From Pseudomonadales bacterium (GTDB lineage: Bacteria; Pseudomonadota; Gammaproteobacteria; Pseudomonadales; Pseudohongiellaceae): a stretch of 34,688 nucleotides of DNA. Within the stretch, counting starts at the first letter, position 1. The number at the start of each line of letters is the position of its first letter. The notes below the pieces were generated by a model. That model had not been told where the DNA came from. It ran no database searches and saw only the letters and a list, made by a program, of their open reading frames with translations. The stretch is from assembly GCA_022825945.1 (NCBI GenBank), contig JAJDVS010000023.1:1-34688 (forward strand), in the 5' to 3' direction. Both the position numbers and the translations under genes were made by a program. This document shows, piece by piece, positions 7,643-15,338 of the stretch.

Positions 7643-8325
7643 AGCATGGTGCCCACCAGGTCATCGGTGGTGAGATTCTTCCGCAGGCTCTGGCCGGCGG
7701 CTACGGACTGCAGCAGTTTGTCCTTCTTGGCCCCGAAGAAGTCATCGGTGCCCTCGGTCAGCACCGCGCTCGGCGCGATGGTGTTTACCCTGATCCAGTC
7801 GTGGCCGAGTTCGCGGGCAAGCGAACGGGTCATGCCGATGACCGCGGCCTTCGATGTCGCGTAATGCAGGCCGAAGGGCATGCCGTAGACCGCGGCCAGC
7901 GAAGCGATATTGATGATCGAGCCGCCGCCCGCCTCGCGCATGGCCGGCACGCATGCCTTGCAGCACTGCCAGACGCCGCGCACGTTGACGGCCATGGTGC
8001 GGTCCCACTCGTCCTGCTCGATCCTGTCGAAGCGCCCGCCCTGGGTGTCACCGTAGAGCGCGGCGTTGTTGATGAGCACGTCGATGCGGCCGAATTCGTC
8101 GACTGCGCGCCGGGCCATGGCTTCGCAACTCGCCATGTCGGCGGCATTCAGGGCCGTGCCGATGATACGACCGTTGGCGGCGGTGACCGCAGCCACCGTC
8201 CCGCCGGTGTCGCGGATGTCGGCGGCGACCACGGCAGCGCCTGCGCGCGCCAGCGCCTCGCAATAGGCGCGGCCCAGGCCCCGCCCGCCGCCGGTGACGA
8301 CGACCTTACCCTCAAGCTGTGACAT
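7600..8325 (-). pseudogene. Short-chain dehydrogenase/reductase, C-terminus replaced
   Basis: A classical SDR oxidoreductase: NAD(P)-binding TGGGRGLG at residues 11-18, NNAA motif at about 86-89, catalytic Ser in INIASLAA and YATSK (Tyr and Lys) near 155-159, then VNTIAPSAVLTEGTDD. Homology runs to [13 protein letters not shown]. The usual ending (about 20 residues, of the ITGQ-x(3)-VDGG type) is missing and replaced by WRLRLQ read from the antisense of the hisI fragment. The active site is intact but the C-terminal part of the substrate and dimer region is lost. Substrate unknown. Its start is on the far side of the znu operon end, 93 bases from znuA. Confidence 0.8.
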
Positions 8326-8418
8326 CGGCCCTCCTGTTTCTCTCGCCTGTACTTTCGACCGGGCGCCGCCCCCTGCGCATTCGCAGGATAACCGATTCGC
8401 CGGTCGGAGTGCAGGGTT

Positions 8419-8937
8419 TCAGGAAATCAGCGCCAGCGCCAGCGTTGTGGCGTTGTGCCGCATCATGTCGAGGAAGGTTGCTGCCGGACCATCCGGCCCC
8501 GACAGTGCATCGGGATAGAGTGTGCCGCCGATGATGGTTCCCGTCTCGTCGGCGATTTGCTTCAGGAGGCGGGGATCCGCGACATTCTCGATGAAGACTG
8601 CGCGAATTCCCCTCTCGCGAATCTGCCGGACCAGGGCGGCCACATCCTTCGCGGAAGCCTCCGATTCGGTGCTGAGACCCTGCGGCGAAACGAATTCCAG
8701 ACCATAATCGCGACTGAAATACTGGAACGCGTCGTGTGAAGTCACGACGACGCGGCGGTCCGCCGGCAGGCTTGTCACGTTCCCGCGGATCTCAGCGTCA
8801 AGTGTCTCGATATCGGCGATATAGGCCGCGCGGTTCCGGTGGAAATCGGCCGCATTCGCCGGGTCGGCCTGGGCCAGCGCGGCGAGCGACACGGCGAGGA
8901 CGGCGGCGGATGTCAGCAGCGCTCTGCGGGTGGGCAT
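8419..8937 (-). pseudogene. znuA: Zinc ABC transporter substrate-binding protein lacking its N-terminal lobe
   Basis: Last gene of the zur-znuCBA order. Only 172 residues, against about 300 for the family. Residues 1-29 are a signal peptide (MPTRRALLTSAAVLAVSLAALA), preceded by a perfect AGGAGG. This runs directly into the C-terminal domain: HRNRAAYIADIETLDAEI, the linker helix, then VVVTSHDAFQYF with the metal-ligand His68 and LYPDALS with Asp143. The N-lobe, which holds the first histidine ligands and the linker to the ABC permease, is missing. The reading frame, signal peptide and ribosome site remain perfect, so this is one clean in-frame deletion of roughly 130 codons. Zinc capture is unlikely. 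Confidence 0.8.
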
Positions 8938-8948
8938 TGAACCTCCTT

Positions 8949-9791
8949 TCAGGCTTCGAGATAGCGGCGCGGGAAGGCCCGACCGGAGAGACCGCCCACC
9001 GGCCCGAAAACCAGCGACAGCACGTAGGCGAAACCCGCGACAAGAATGATCGCTGGCCCGGACGGCAAGCTGAAATGATAGGAAAGAAGAAGGCCGCTCA
9101 GGCTCGAAAGCATCGCAACCAGGACGGCGACGGCGATCAGCGCGCTGACGCCAAGGGCCCAGAATCGCGCGGCGGCGGCGGGCAGGATCATGATGCCCAC
9201 CGCCATCAGCGTGCCAAGCGCGTGGAACCCTCCCACGAGATTCAGCACGACGAGAACAAGAAATGTGAAATGCGTCATGGCGCTGAGCCCGCTCACCGAA
9301 CGCAGGAACTGCGGGTCCACGCATTCGAGCACGAGCGGCCGCAGCAGGGCCGCGAGCGCGAAGATTGAAACGCTGGCGATGGAACAGAGCAGGAACAGGG
9401 CGCTGTCGTCAAGCGCGAGCACGGTCCCGAACAGCACGTGCATCAGGTCCACGTTGCTGCCCCGAATGGACAGGATCAACAGGCCCAGCGCCAGCGAGAT
9501 CAGGTAAAAGGCCGCAAGACTCGCATCCTCTCGCAACGCCGTGACCCGGGTCACGAAGCCCGCGATCAGCCCGCCCGCGGTCATCGCTCCCAGCGACAGA
9601 CCCGCAAAGAGGTAGCCGACCGCCGCTCCCGGCAGGATCGCATGAGCCATCGCATCGCCTGTCAGACTCATGCGGCGCAGCATCAGGAACACCCCGACCG
9701 GCGTCGCGCCTATCGAAATCGCCACGCAGCCCACCAGCGCACGCCGCATGAAACCGAATTCGGCGAAGGGCTGGACGAGAATCTCCCACAT
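8949..9791 (-). CDS. znuB: Zinc/manganese ABC transporter permease (ABC-3 family)
   Basis: 280-residue membrane permease of the ZnuB/TroC type. It has about eight hydrophobic helices and the family text GVFLMLRRMSLTGDAMAHAILPGAAVGY, LRSVSGLSAMTHF and HALGTLMAVGIMILPAAAARF. Length and motifs look complete, unlike its partners. The start ATG 9791 overlaps the znuC stop (ATGA), as in translationally coupled operons. The znuA start follows 11 bases after its stop. It would move Zn2+ across the inner membrane if its ATPase and binding protein worked; as read, neither does. Confidence 0.9.
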   Translation of the reverse strand: MWEILVQPFAEFGFMRRALVGCVAISIGATPVGVFLMLRRMSLTGDAMAHAILPGAAVGYLFAGLSLGAMTAGGLIAGFVTRVTALREDASLAAFYLISLALGLLILSIRGSNVDLMHVLFGTVLALDDSALFLLCSIASVSIFALAALLRPLVLECVDPQFLRSVSGLSAMTHFTFLVLVVLNLVGGFHALGTLMAVGIMILPAAAARFWALGVSALIAVAVLVAMLSSLSGLLLSYHFSLPSGPAIILVAGFAYVLSLVFGPVGGLSGRAFPRRYLEA

Positions 9792-10171
9792 CACGCCGCG
9801 CTTCGCTCGCGATACCGCGGGGGCTCGGCGCTTGCCTCGCACATCTGACGCGCGCGAAACTGGTTCTCGGTCGTCAGCACCTGGGCCGTGGGTCCGTGGG
9901 CGACGAGTTCCCGGGCCAGCACCAGCGTGCGGGGAAACTGCGCCCGCACCGTGTCGAAATCGTGCATCACGGCGAGCATCGTGCGGCCTTCGCCGTGCCA
10001 GCGCCGAATCACGCCGATCACGCCCTTCAATACCGTGGACTTGCCGGCCCCGTTGGGCCTGACGATAGTCGTGAAGCTGCCATTGGCGATCATGGCACGC
10101 AGGCGATGCACAGCCGGATGTCGGTCCTCCACGGGCGGGGTTCCTTCTTCCCGCCTATACAGCGTTGGCAT
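9791..10171 (-). pseudogene. znuC: Zinc ABC transporter ATPase with internal deletion
   Basis: 126 residues against about 250 for the family. The N-terminal part holds a Walker A motif, RPNGAGKST, in which the first Gly of the usual GPNGAGKST is Arg. After VLKGVIGVI the text jumps to RRWHGEGRTMLAVMHDFDTVRAQFP, the region of the switch His (HD), and the normal C-terminus follows (ELVAHGPTAQVLTTENQFRA). The Q-loop, the LSGGQ signature and Walker B are all gone, so ATP hydrolysis is not expected. The frame is kept, so about 110 codons were lost in one step. The start is uncertain: ATG 10171 overlaps the zur end by 17 bases; an in-frame GTG shortly downstream has AGAAGGA upstream. Its stop overlaps the znuB start. 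Confidence 0.8.
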
Positions 10172-10661
10172 CTGAGCACCGTGCGCATACGCCCTCAACC
10201 TCTATCATGCGGCGAGTCGCGGAGAAACCGAGAGCGGCGGCGTCCTCGGCAAGCAATCCTCTGATCCGGGGGTCCTCGACCTCGACGGATGTCCGGCAGC
10301 CGTTGCAGATGAAGAAAAGGCAATCGTGGTCGCGCTCTGGATGGATGCAGGGAACATAGGCGTTCAGACTTTCGATCCGGGAAACGAGACCCTGCTCCAC
10401 CAGGAAGCGAAGCGCCCGGTATACCGTCGGCGGCCCGACGGGACGCGAATCCTCAAGCCGGACCGCTTCGATCAGTTCGTACGCGCCGGTCGGGCGATCA
10501 CTCGCCCAAAGAAGCTCCAGGACGCGCCTCCGCAGCGCCGTCATCCGTACGCCGCGGTCCTCGCAAATCGAAACCGCGTGCGTGACCCGTTCACACGGCG
10601 AGCGCCGCCCGCTGCAATCCGGATCGGTGGAGGGGCGGAACGCGGTTGGTGGTTTTATCAT
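10155..10661 (-). CDS. zur: Zinc uptake regulator, Fur family
   Basis: 168 residues. It has the Fur-family winged helix at about 38-95 (VRMTALRRRVLELLWAS, then the recognition helix PPTVYRALRFLVEQG), a metal-sensing loop CIHPERDHDC (105-114) and two CXXC pairs at 119/122 and 159/162, which bind structural zinc. As a Zur it would repress zinc uptake genes when zinc is sufficient. It is the first gene of the zur-znuC-znuB-znuA run, and a candidate Zur box lies 136 bases upstream (10797-10814). It is the only regulator in the operon and looks intact although znuC and znuA are broken. A weak GAGG precedes ATG 10661. Confidence 0.9.
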   Translation of the reverse strand: MIKPPTAFRPSTDPDCSGRRSPCERVTHAVSICEDRGVRMTALRRRVLELLWASDRPTGAYELIEAVRLEDSRPVGPPTVYRALRFLVEQGLVSRIESLNAYVPCIHPERDHDCLFFICNGCRTSVEVEDPRIRGLLAEDAAALGFSATRRMIEVEGVCARCSDANAV

Positions 10662-10678
10662 CGCCAGCCTCGACCAGA

Positions 10679-10740
10679 TATTCTCTGAAAAACTCCATCC
10701 GTGGAGTTTTTATTATCGCAAAACAAAAGCGTGGTTTTTG
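10679..10740. repeat. 62-bp dispersed repeat, copy 1
   Basis: It is identical to 27464-27525 apart from one or two single-base differences. It contains a perfect 10-bp stem with a TCCG tetraloop: AAAAACTCCA at 10688-10697 and TGGAGTTTTT at 10702-10711, which resembles a bidirectional terminator. The rest (ATTATCGC, AAAACAAAAGCGTGG) is not paired. It lies between zur and its candidate operator. Confidence 0.65.
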
Positions 10741-10745
10741 CTCGG

Positions 10746-10773
10746 GAATTCAATGGCTTACGCCATCGAATTC
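10746..10773. repeat. REP-like palindrome next to the 62-bp repeat
   Basis: GAATTCAATGGC at 10746-10757, TTAC loop, then GCCATCGAATTC at 10762-10773: 12-bp arms with one mismatch. Related but diverged palindromes lie at 26237-26267 and 27593-27624, on either side of the AAA ATPase gene. Confidence 0.45.
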
Positions 10774-10796
10774 GGCGGCACTTCCATATGCCCCAG

Positions 10797-10814
10797 GAAA
10801 CATTATAACATTTC
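10797..10814. promoter_or_regulatory. Candidate Zur box
   Basis: GAAACATTATAACATTTC, whose complement GAAATGTTATAATGTTTC closely resembles the AT-rich, TGTTATAAT-containing Zur operators of proteobacteria. It lies between zur and the Liv binding-protein gene, with the 62-bp repeat between it and zur, so the operator may have been moved away from the gene it serves. Assigned by consensus recognition only. Confidence 0.5.
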
Positions 10815-10931
10815 GTACCATATCGCAACCTCCAACTTCTACCGGAAGCCGCCGCGTCACTTGCATGGCCCGCGTGCGCTGGGGTAATGTCAAGGCGTTT
10901 CGCGGCTGCGGCCGCGCCTGCGAGTGAAGCC

Positions 10932-12212
10932 ATGGTGCATCTCTTATCCCTTGCGCGAGCTTGCTCGCGATTTTTGTCGATTTTTCTGATTATTCTTGCG
11001 GCGTCTTTCTCCGCCCAGGCCCGGGCCCAGGATAGCGAACCCGTGCGGATCGGCTTCATGGATCCATTGTCGGGCCCCTTCGCCTCCATCGGCACCAGCG
11101 GTCTCACGGTGCTGCAGTTCGCGGCGGATTACCTTTTCAACTCCAGGGGCGGGATTCTCGGCGGCCGCATGATCGAGATCGTGCCGCTGGACAACATGCA
11201 AAGCCCCACGGAAACCCAGATCCAGTTTCGCCGGGCGGTGGGCGAGGGCCTGCGGATCATCTTCCAGGGCAACAGTTCCGCCGTGGCGAATGCCCTCAAT
11301 ACCGCGGTGACGCGGCACAACCGCCGCAACCCGGGCCAGGAAATTCTGCAACTCAACTATTCCGCGGTGGACCCGATCCTCACCGAGGAAAACTGCAGCT
11401 TCTGGCACTTCCGCTTCGACGCCCACGCGGTGATGAAGCTCAATGTGCTGACCGACTTCATTGCCCGGAATGAGGACATCCAGCGCATGTACATCATCGG
11501 CCAGGACTACTCCTTCGGCCATGTGGTCGCGGAAACTTCCGAGCGCCTGCTGCGCGAGAAGCGGCCCGATATCGAGATCGTGGGCAATGAATTCCACCCC
11601 ATCGGCCAGGTCAAGGATTTCACGCCCTACGTGACCAAGATCGTCGCCTCCAATGCCGACGCGGTCATCACCGGCAATTTCGGCGCCGATATGGTCTCCC
11701 TGGCGCGTTCGATCATCGATTCCGGCCTCGACATTCCCATCTACACCTTCTACGCCGCTTATGACGGCATTACCGCCACCCTCGGCGCCGACGGCAAGAA
11801 CCGCATCCGCCTGGTCCACAATGACAGCGCCAACCCGATTCCCACCGAGAAGCGCAAGCAATTCTACCGGGACTTCAAGGCCGCCCACCCGGGCCGGGAC
11901 GTGACCCAGCCGCGGCTTGCCATGGCCCTGTCCATGCTCGTGCAGGCCATGGAAGAGACCGGCGGCACCGACCCTTACGAACTCGCCCTGGCGCTCGAGG
12001 ACATGCGCTTTACCACCCTGAGCGGCGAGGAAGTCTGGATGCGCGGCAGCGACCACCAGATTTTCCAGGACCTTCACGTATCCGTGATGACCGATGAAGG
12101 CATCGAGTTCGACGCGGACAACTCCGGTTTCGGGCTGTACACCGAGCACTTCGTGCCGGCGGAACAGACCGTGATGGAAACGAGTTGCGAGATGAGGCGT
12201 CCGCGGCGCTGA
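10932..12212 (+). CDS. Branched-chain amino acid-type ABC transporter substrate-binding protein
   Basis: 426 residues from ATG 10932, chosen because it gives a signal peptide (LSLARACSRFLSIFLIILAASFSAQARAQ). The mature protein has the type-I periplasmic-binding fold of the LivJ/LivK family: RIGFMDPLSGPFASIG at the start, LFNSRGGILGGRMIEI, a DYSFG hinge segment (GQDYSFG) and FTPYVTKI-type strands. It opens a five-gene operon (binding protein, two permeases, two ATPases). Liv-type systems import branched-chain amino acids, but many carry aromatic acids, amides or urea instead, and the ligand cannot be read from this sequence. It ends 19 bases before the first permease. Confidence 0.9.
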   Translation: MVHLLSLARACSRFLSIFLIILAASFSAQARAQDSEPVRIGFMDPLSGPFASIGTSGLTVLQFAADYLFNSRGGILGGRMIEIVPLDNMQSPTETQIQFRRAVGEGLRIIFQGNSSAVANALNTAVTRHNRRNPGQEILQLNYSAVDPILTEENCSFWHFRFDAHAVMKLNVLTDFIARNEDIQRMYIIGQDYSFGHVVAETSERLLREKRPDIEIVGNEFHPIGQVKDFTPYVTKIVASNADAVITGNFGADMVSLARSIIDSGLDIPIYTFYAAYDGITATLGADGKNRIRLVHNDSANPIPTEKRKQFYRDFKAAHPGRDVTQPRLAMALSMLVQAMEETGGTDPYELALALEDMRFTTLSGEEVWMRGSDHQIFQDLHVSVMTDEGIEFDADNSGFGLYTEHFVPAEQTVMETSCEMRRPRR

Positions 12213-12231
12213 TCAAGGAAGATCGCGGCTT

Positions 12232-13182
12232 ATGCCGGAAGTTCTGGTTTTCGCCACCCTGAACGGCCTGGTCACCGGCCTGTTGCTGTTCATGCTGGCG
12301 AGCGGTCTCACCGTGATCTTCAGCATGATGGGCGTACTCAATTTCGCCCATGCCAGCTTCTACATGCTCGGCGCCTATTTCGCCTATTCCATCAGCCTGT
12401 ATTTCGGCTACTGGACCGGGCTGATCCTCGCGCCGCTGATCGTCGGCGTACTCGGCGCCCTGGTCGAGCGCTACGGGCTGCGGCGCGTACACCAGCACGG
12501 CCATGTGGCCGAACTGGTGTTCACTTTCGGCCTCGCCTTTCTGATCGAGGAGGCGGTGCAGTTCTTCTGGGGCCAGGACACCAAGAACTATCAGACGCCC
12601 GACCTGCTCGACTTTCCCTTGTTCACCTTGTTCGGCCAGGAATTTTCGGCCTATCGCGGCTTCATGCTGACGATTTCGATCGGCATTTTCATCGGCCTCT
12701 ACCAGGTGCTTACCCGTTCGCGCGTCGGCCTGATCATCCAGGCCGCGATTTCCCATCCCCACATGGTGGCAAATCTCGGCCACAACGTGCCCCTGATTTT
12801 CACGGCGGTGTTCGGCGTCGGCACGGCGTTGGCCGGGCTTGCCGGGGTGATTGCGGGCCCGGTGCTGACGACTTTCCCCGGCATGGCGCTGGTGCTCGGC
12901 AGCATCGTATTCGTGATCGTCGTCATCGGCGGGCTCGGCTCGCTGCCCGGGGCGCTGATCGCTTCCCTGCTCATTGGCCTGCTCCAGTCCTACGCCATCG
13001 CCGCCAATGTGGGCATGCCGGAATTGCTCGAACTGCTTGGCCTCGAATTCCCCCGCAGCCATCCACTGGATGATTTGTGGACGCTCAATCTGGCCCAGAT
13101 CGCGCCGGTCCTGCCCTTCCTGCTGCTTGTGCTCGTGCTGATATTCCGCCCCACCGGGCTCATGGGGAAACGAGAACAATGA
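12232..13182 (+). CDS. livH: Liv-type ABC transporter permease, LivH family
   Basis: 316-residue membrane protein with about eight helices. It has the family opening ATLNGLVTGLLLFMLASGLTVIFSMMGVLNFAHASFYMLGAY, and the text AGVIAGPVLTTFPGMALVLGSIVFVIVVIGGLGSLPGAL. It forms the inner-membrane channel together with the LivM-like partner, whose start codon overlaps its stop (ATGA at 13179-13182), a sign of translational coupling. Length is normal and no break is seen. Confidence 0.92.
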   Translation: MPEVLVFATLNGLVTGLLLFMLASGLTVIFSMMGVLNFAHASFYMLGAYFAYSISLYFGYWTGLILAPLIVGVLGALVERYGLRRVHQHGHVAELVFTFGLAFLIEEAVQFFWGQDTKNYQTPDLLDFPLFTLFGQEFSAYRGFMLTISIGIFIGLYQVLTRSRVGLIIQAAISHPHMVANLGHNVPLIFTAVFGVGTALAGLAGVIAGPVLTTFPGMALVLGSIVFVIVVIGGLGSLPGALIASLLIGLLQSYAIAANVGMPELLELLGLEFPRSHPLDDLWTLNLAQIAPVLPFLLLVLVLIFRPTGLMGKREQ

Positions 13183-14426
13183 AGACGTTGGCGGCCAAAT
13201 GGGGCCTCTGGGGCGGCTATCTCGCGGTGCTGCTGCTGTTGCCCCAGGTCTTCGATTCGATTCTGGCGATTTCGATATTCAACCAGATGGCCATCGCCAT
13301 CGTCTTCGCCCTCAGCTACAACATGCTGCTTGGCCAGGGCGGCATGTTGTCCTTTGGCCACGCGGTCTACTTTGGACTCGGAGGATTTCTCGCCGTCCAT
13401 GTGCTGCGCCTGATGGAATTCGAAGCGATGTATTTCTCCATCGCCCTGATTCCACTGATCGGCGGATTGACGGGCCTGCTTGCCGGCATCTTCGTCGGCA
13501 GTTTCTCCACCCGCAAGGCGGGCACGGTATTCGCCATGATTTCCCTGGGCATCGGCGAACTCGTGGCTGCTTCTTCGCTGATTTTCACAGGCTTTTTTGG
13601 CGGCGAGGCCGGGGTCAGCGGCGACCGCACCTTCGGCCCGCCGCTGTTCGGCATGGATTTTTTCAGCGACACCGATGTGTACTATCTCGCCGTTTTCTGG
13701 GTTTTCGTCTCCACGCTGTTCATGTATCTCTTCACCCGGACCCCCGCCGGGCGCATGGCCAATGCCGTGCGCGACAACCCGGAACGGGCGGAATTCATCG
13801 GCTACAGCGCCCGCTGGGTGCGCTTCATCTCATTCTGCGCGGCCGGGACCTTCGCCGGGGTGGCCGGCGGGCTGTTCGCGCTTAATTATGAATTTGTCAC
13901 CGATGAAAACCTGAATCTGGTGACCTCGGGCCGGGTGCTGCTGATGGCCTATATCGGCGGGCTTGGATTCTTCATCGGGCCCATCATCGGCGCCATCATT
14001 CTCACCCTGATGAATTTCCTGCTCAGCAATTACACCGAATTGTTTCTGCTGTATCTCGGCATCCTGTTCGTGCTGACGGTGCTGTTCCTGCCCCGGGGAT
14101 TCGCCGGTTTCATCATGATGCACCAGGCCGCCTGGCTGCGGGGCCGACTGCACGGTCTCGCCCTGCCCTATCTGCTCACCGGGCTGCCGGCGCTGCTGTT
14201 CATTCTCAGCGCCGTCTGCCTGCTGGAGCTTTCCCATGCCAGCGAACCGGTGCTGCATTTTCTCGGGCTCAGCCTGGCGCGGGATTCGGCGCTGAGTTGG
14301 GCAGGGCTGGTGCTGGGCGCTGGACTGGGAGCGTTTCTCACCGCAAGATCGACACCGGGCCTGCGCCGGGCCTGGGAGGCCGCCAATGCGCCCGAAACCA
14401 GGGGCGGGCGGGAGCGGGCCTCATGA
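13179..14426 (+). CDS. livM: Liv-type ABC transporter permease, LivM family
   Basis: 415 residues from ATG 13179. The core shows the family text FNQMAIAIVFALSYNMLLGQGGMLSFGHAVYFGLGGF, a long periplasmic/transmembrane stretch and ARWVRFISFCAAGTFAGVAGGLFALNYEFV. It is longer than a minimal LivM at the C-terminus, with two extra hydrophobic segments near residues 325-385 after the common end (RGFAG). Its stop overlaps the LivG-like start (ATGA at 14423-14426). I see no break. Confidence 0.9.
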   Translation: MKTLAAKWGLWGGYLAVLLLLPQVFDSILAISIFNQMAIAIVFALSYNMLLGQGGMLSFGHAVYFGLGGFLAVHVLRLMEFEAMYFSIALIPLIGGLTGLLAGIFVGSFSTRKAGTVFAMISLGIGELVAASSLIFTGFFGGEAGVSGDRTFGPPLFGMDFFSDTDVYYLAVFWVFVSTLFMYLFTRTPAGRMANAVRDNPERAEFIGYSARWVRFISFCAAGTFAGVAGGLFALNYEFVTDENLNLVTSGRVLLMAYIGGLGFFIGPIIGAIILTLMNFLLSNYTELFLLYLGILFVLTVLFLPRGFAGFIMMHQAAWLRGRLHGLALPYLLTGLPALLFILSAVCLLELSHASEPVLHFLGLSLARDSALSWAGLVLGAGLGAFLTARSTPGLRRAWEAANAPETRGGRERAS

Positions 14427-15175
14427 GCATCCTGTCGCTGCGCGGCCTGCGCAAGAATTTCGGCGCCACCGAAATCATTCGTGGCGTCGATCTGGGTATC
14501 GAAACCGGCGAAAAACACGCCATCATCGGCCCCAATGGCGCGGGCAAGTCCACGCTGTTCCATCTCATCAGCGGCAAGTACGCCCCCAGCGCCGGCGCCA
14601 TCGAGTTCAAAGGGAAATCCCTGGCCAACCTTCCGCCACACCACATCAACCGGCTCGGCATCGCCCGCAGCTTCCAGGTCACCAATATCTTCCCCCGGCT
14701 GAGCGTATTCGAGAATATCCGCTGCGCCCTGCTGTGGCCGTCGGGTTACCACTATTCCTTTTGGCGTCTGCTTGACCGCGAGGCCGGACTGAACCGGGAA
14801 ACCGAACAGGTGCTGGAAAAGATCGGCCTTGCCGGGCGGGCGAAAATCCCCGCCGGCGAAATCGCCTACTCCGAACAAAGGGCCCTGGAACTCGGCATGG
14901 CGATCGCCGGCGGTGCCGAACTGATACTGCTCGACGAGCCCGTCGCCGGCATGAGCCACAGCGAGGCCGACCACGCAGTGGACCTGATCCGCCGGGTCAC
15001 GGAAGGCAAGACCCTGATCATGGTGGAACACGACATGAATATCGTTTTCGAGCTTGCCGACCGCATCAGCGTGCTCGTGTACGGCGAAGTGATCGCCTCG
15101 GGCGCCCCGGCGGAAATCCGCGCCAATACCCAGGTGCAGGAAGCCTATCTCGGCGAGGCCCTGAGCGATGCGTGA
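14423..15175 (+). CDS. livG: Liv-type ABC transporter ATPase, LivG family
   Basis: 250-residue ATPase that energises the Liv importer. Walker A GPNGAGKST at 36-44; Q-loop region NRLGIARSFQVTNIFPRLSV; Walker B LILLDEP; switch His in MVEHDMNIV. The ABC signature is YSEQ rather than the usual LSGGQ/LSYGEQ, a variant whose effect is unknown. The ribosome site is GGGCGGGAGCGG-like and the start overlaps the livM stop. The reading appears complete. Confidence 0.92.
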   Translation: MSILSLRGLRKNFGATEIIRGVDLGIETGEKHAIIGPNGAGKSTLFHLISGKYAPSAGAIEFKGKSLANLPPHHINRLGIARSFQVTNIFPRLSVFENIRCALLWPSGYHYSFWRLLDREAGLNRETEQVLEKIGLAGRAKIPAGEIAYSEQRALELGMAIAGGAELILLDEPVAGMSHSEADHAVDLIRRVTEGKTLIMVEHDMNIVFELADRISVLVYGEVIASGAPAEIRANTQVQEAYLGEALSDA

Positions 15176-15229
15176 AAGATACCCGGACCCTCGTCTGCCA
15201 TGCCGCGTGGAGCGAATCCCATCCCCACC

Positions 15230-15267
15230 GTCATTCTGCGCGGAGCGAAGCGGAGTCGCGGAATGAC
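15230..15267. repeat. REP-like palindrome between livG and livF
   Basis: GTCATTCTGCG at 15230-15240 pairs with CGCGGAATGAC at 15257-15267, with imperfect inner pairing (GCGGAGCGAAGCGGAG). It is one of at least four elements of the CGTCATTCTGCG family in this window, and the only one inside an operon. It leaves livF with a 163-bp gap, unlike the overlapping starts upstream, and may reduce livF expression. Confidence 0.6.
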
Positions 15268-15338
15268 AGTTGGTTGCGACTTGTCGACTTGGGACACCCA
15301 CCCGCAGAGCAGCCAGGGGCTCGATGGGGTAACTCGTA

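Noticed and set aside
10944-12149. 401-codon antisense frame opposite the Liv binding protein
   Set aside because: A GC-rich shadow frame; the plus-strand gene is complete with signal peptide.
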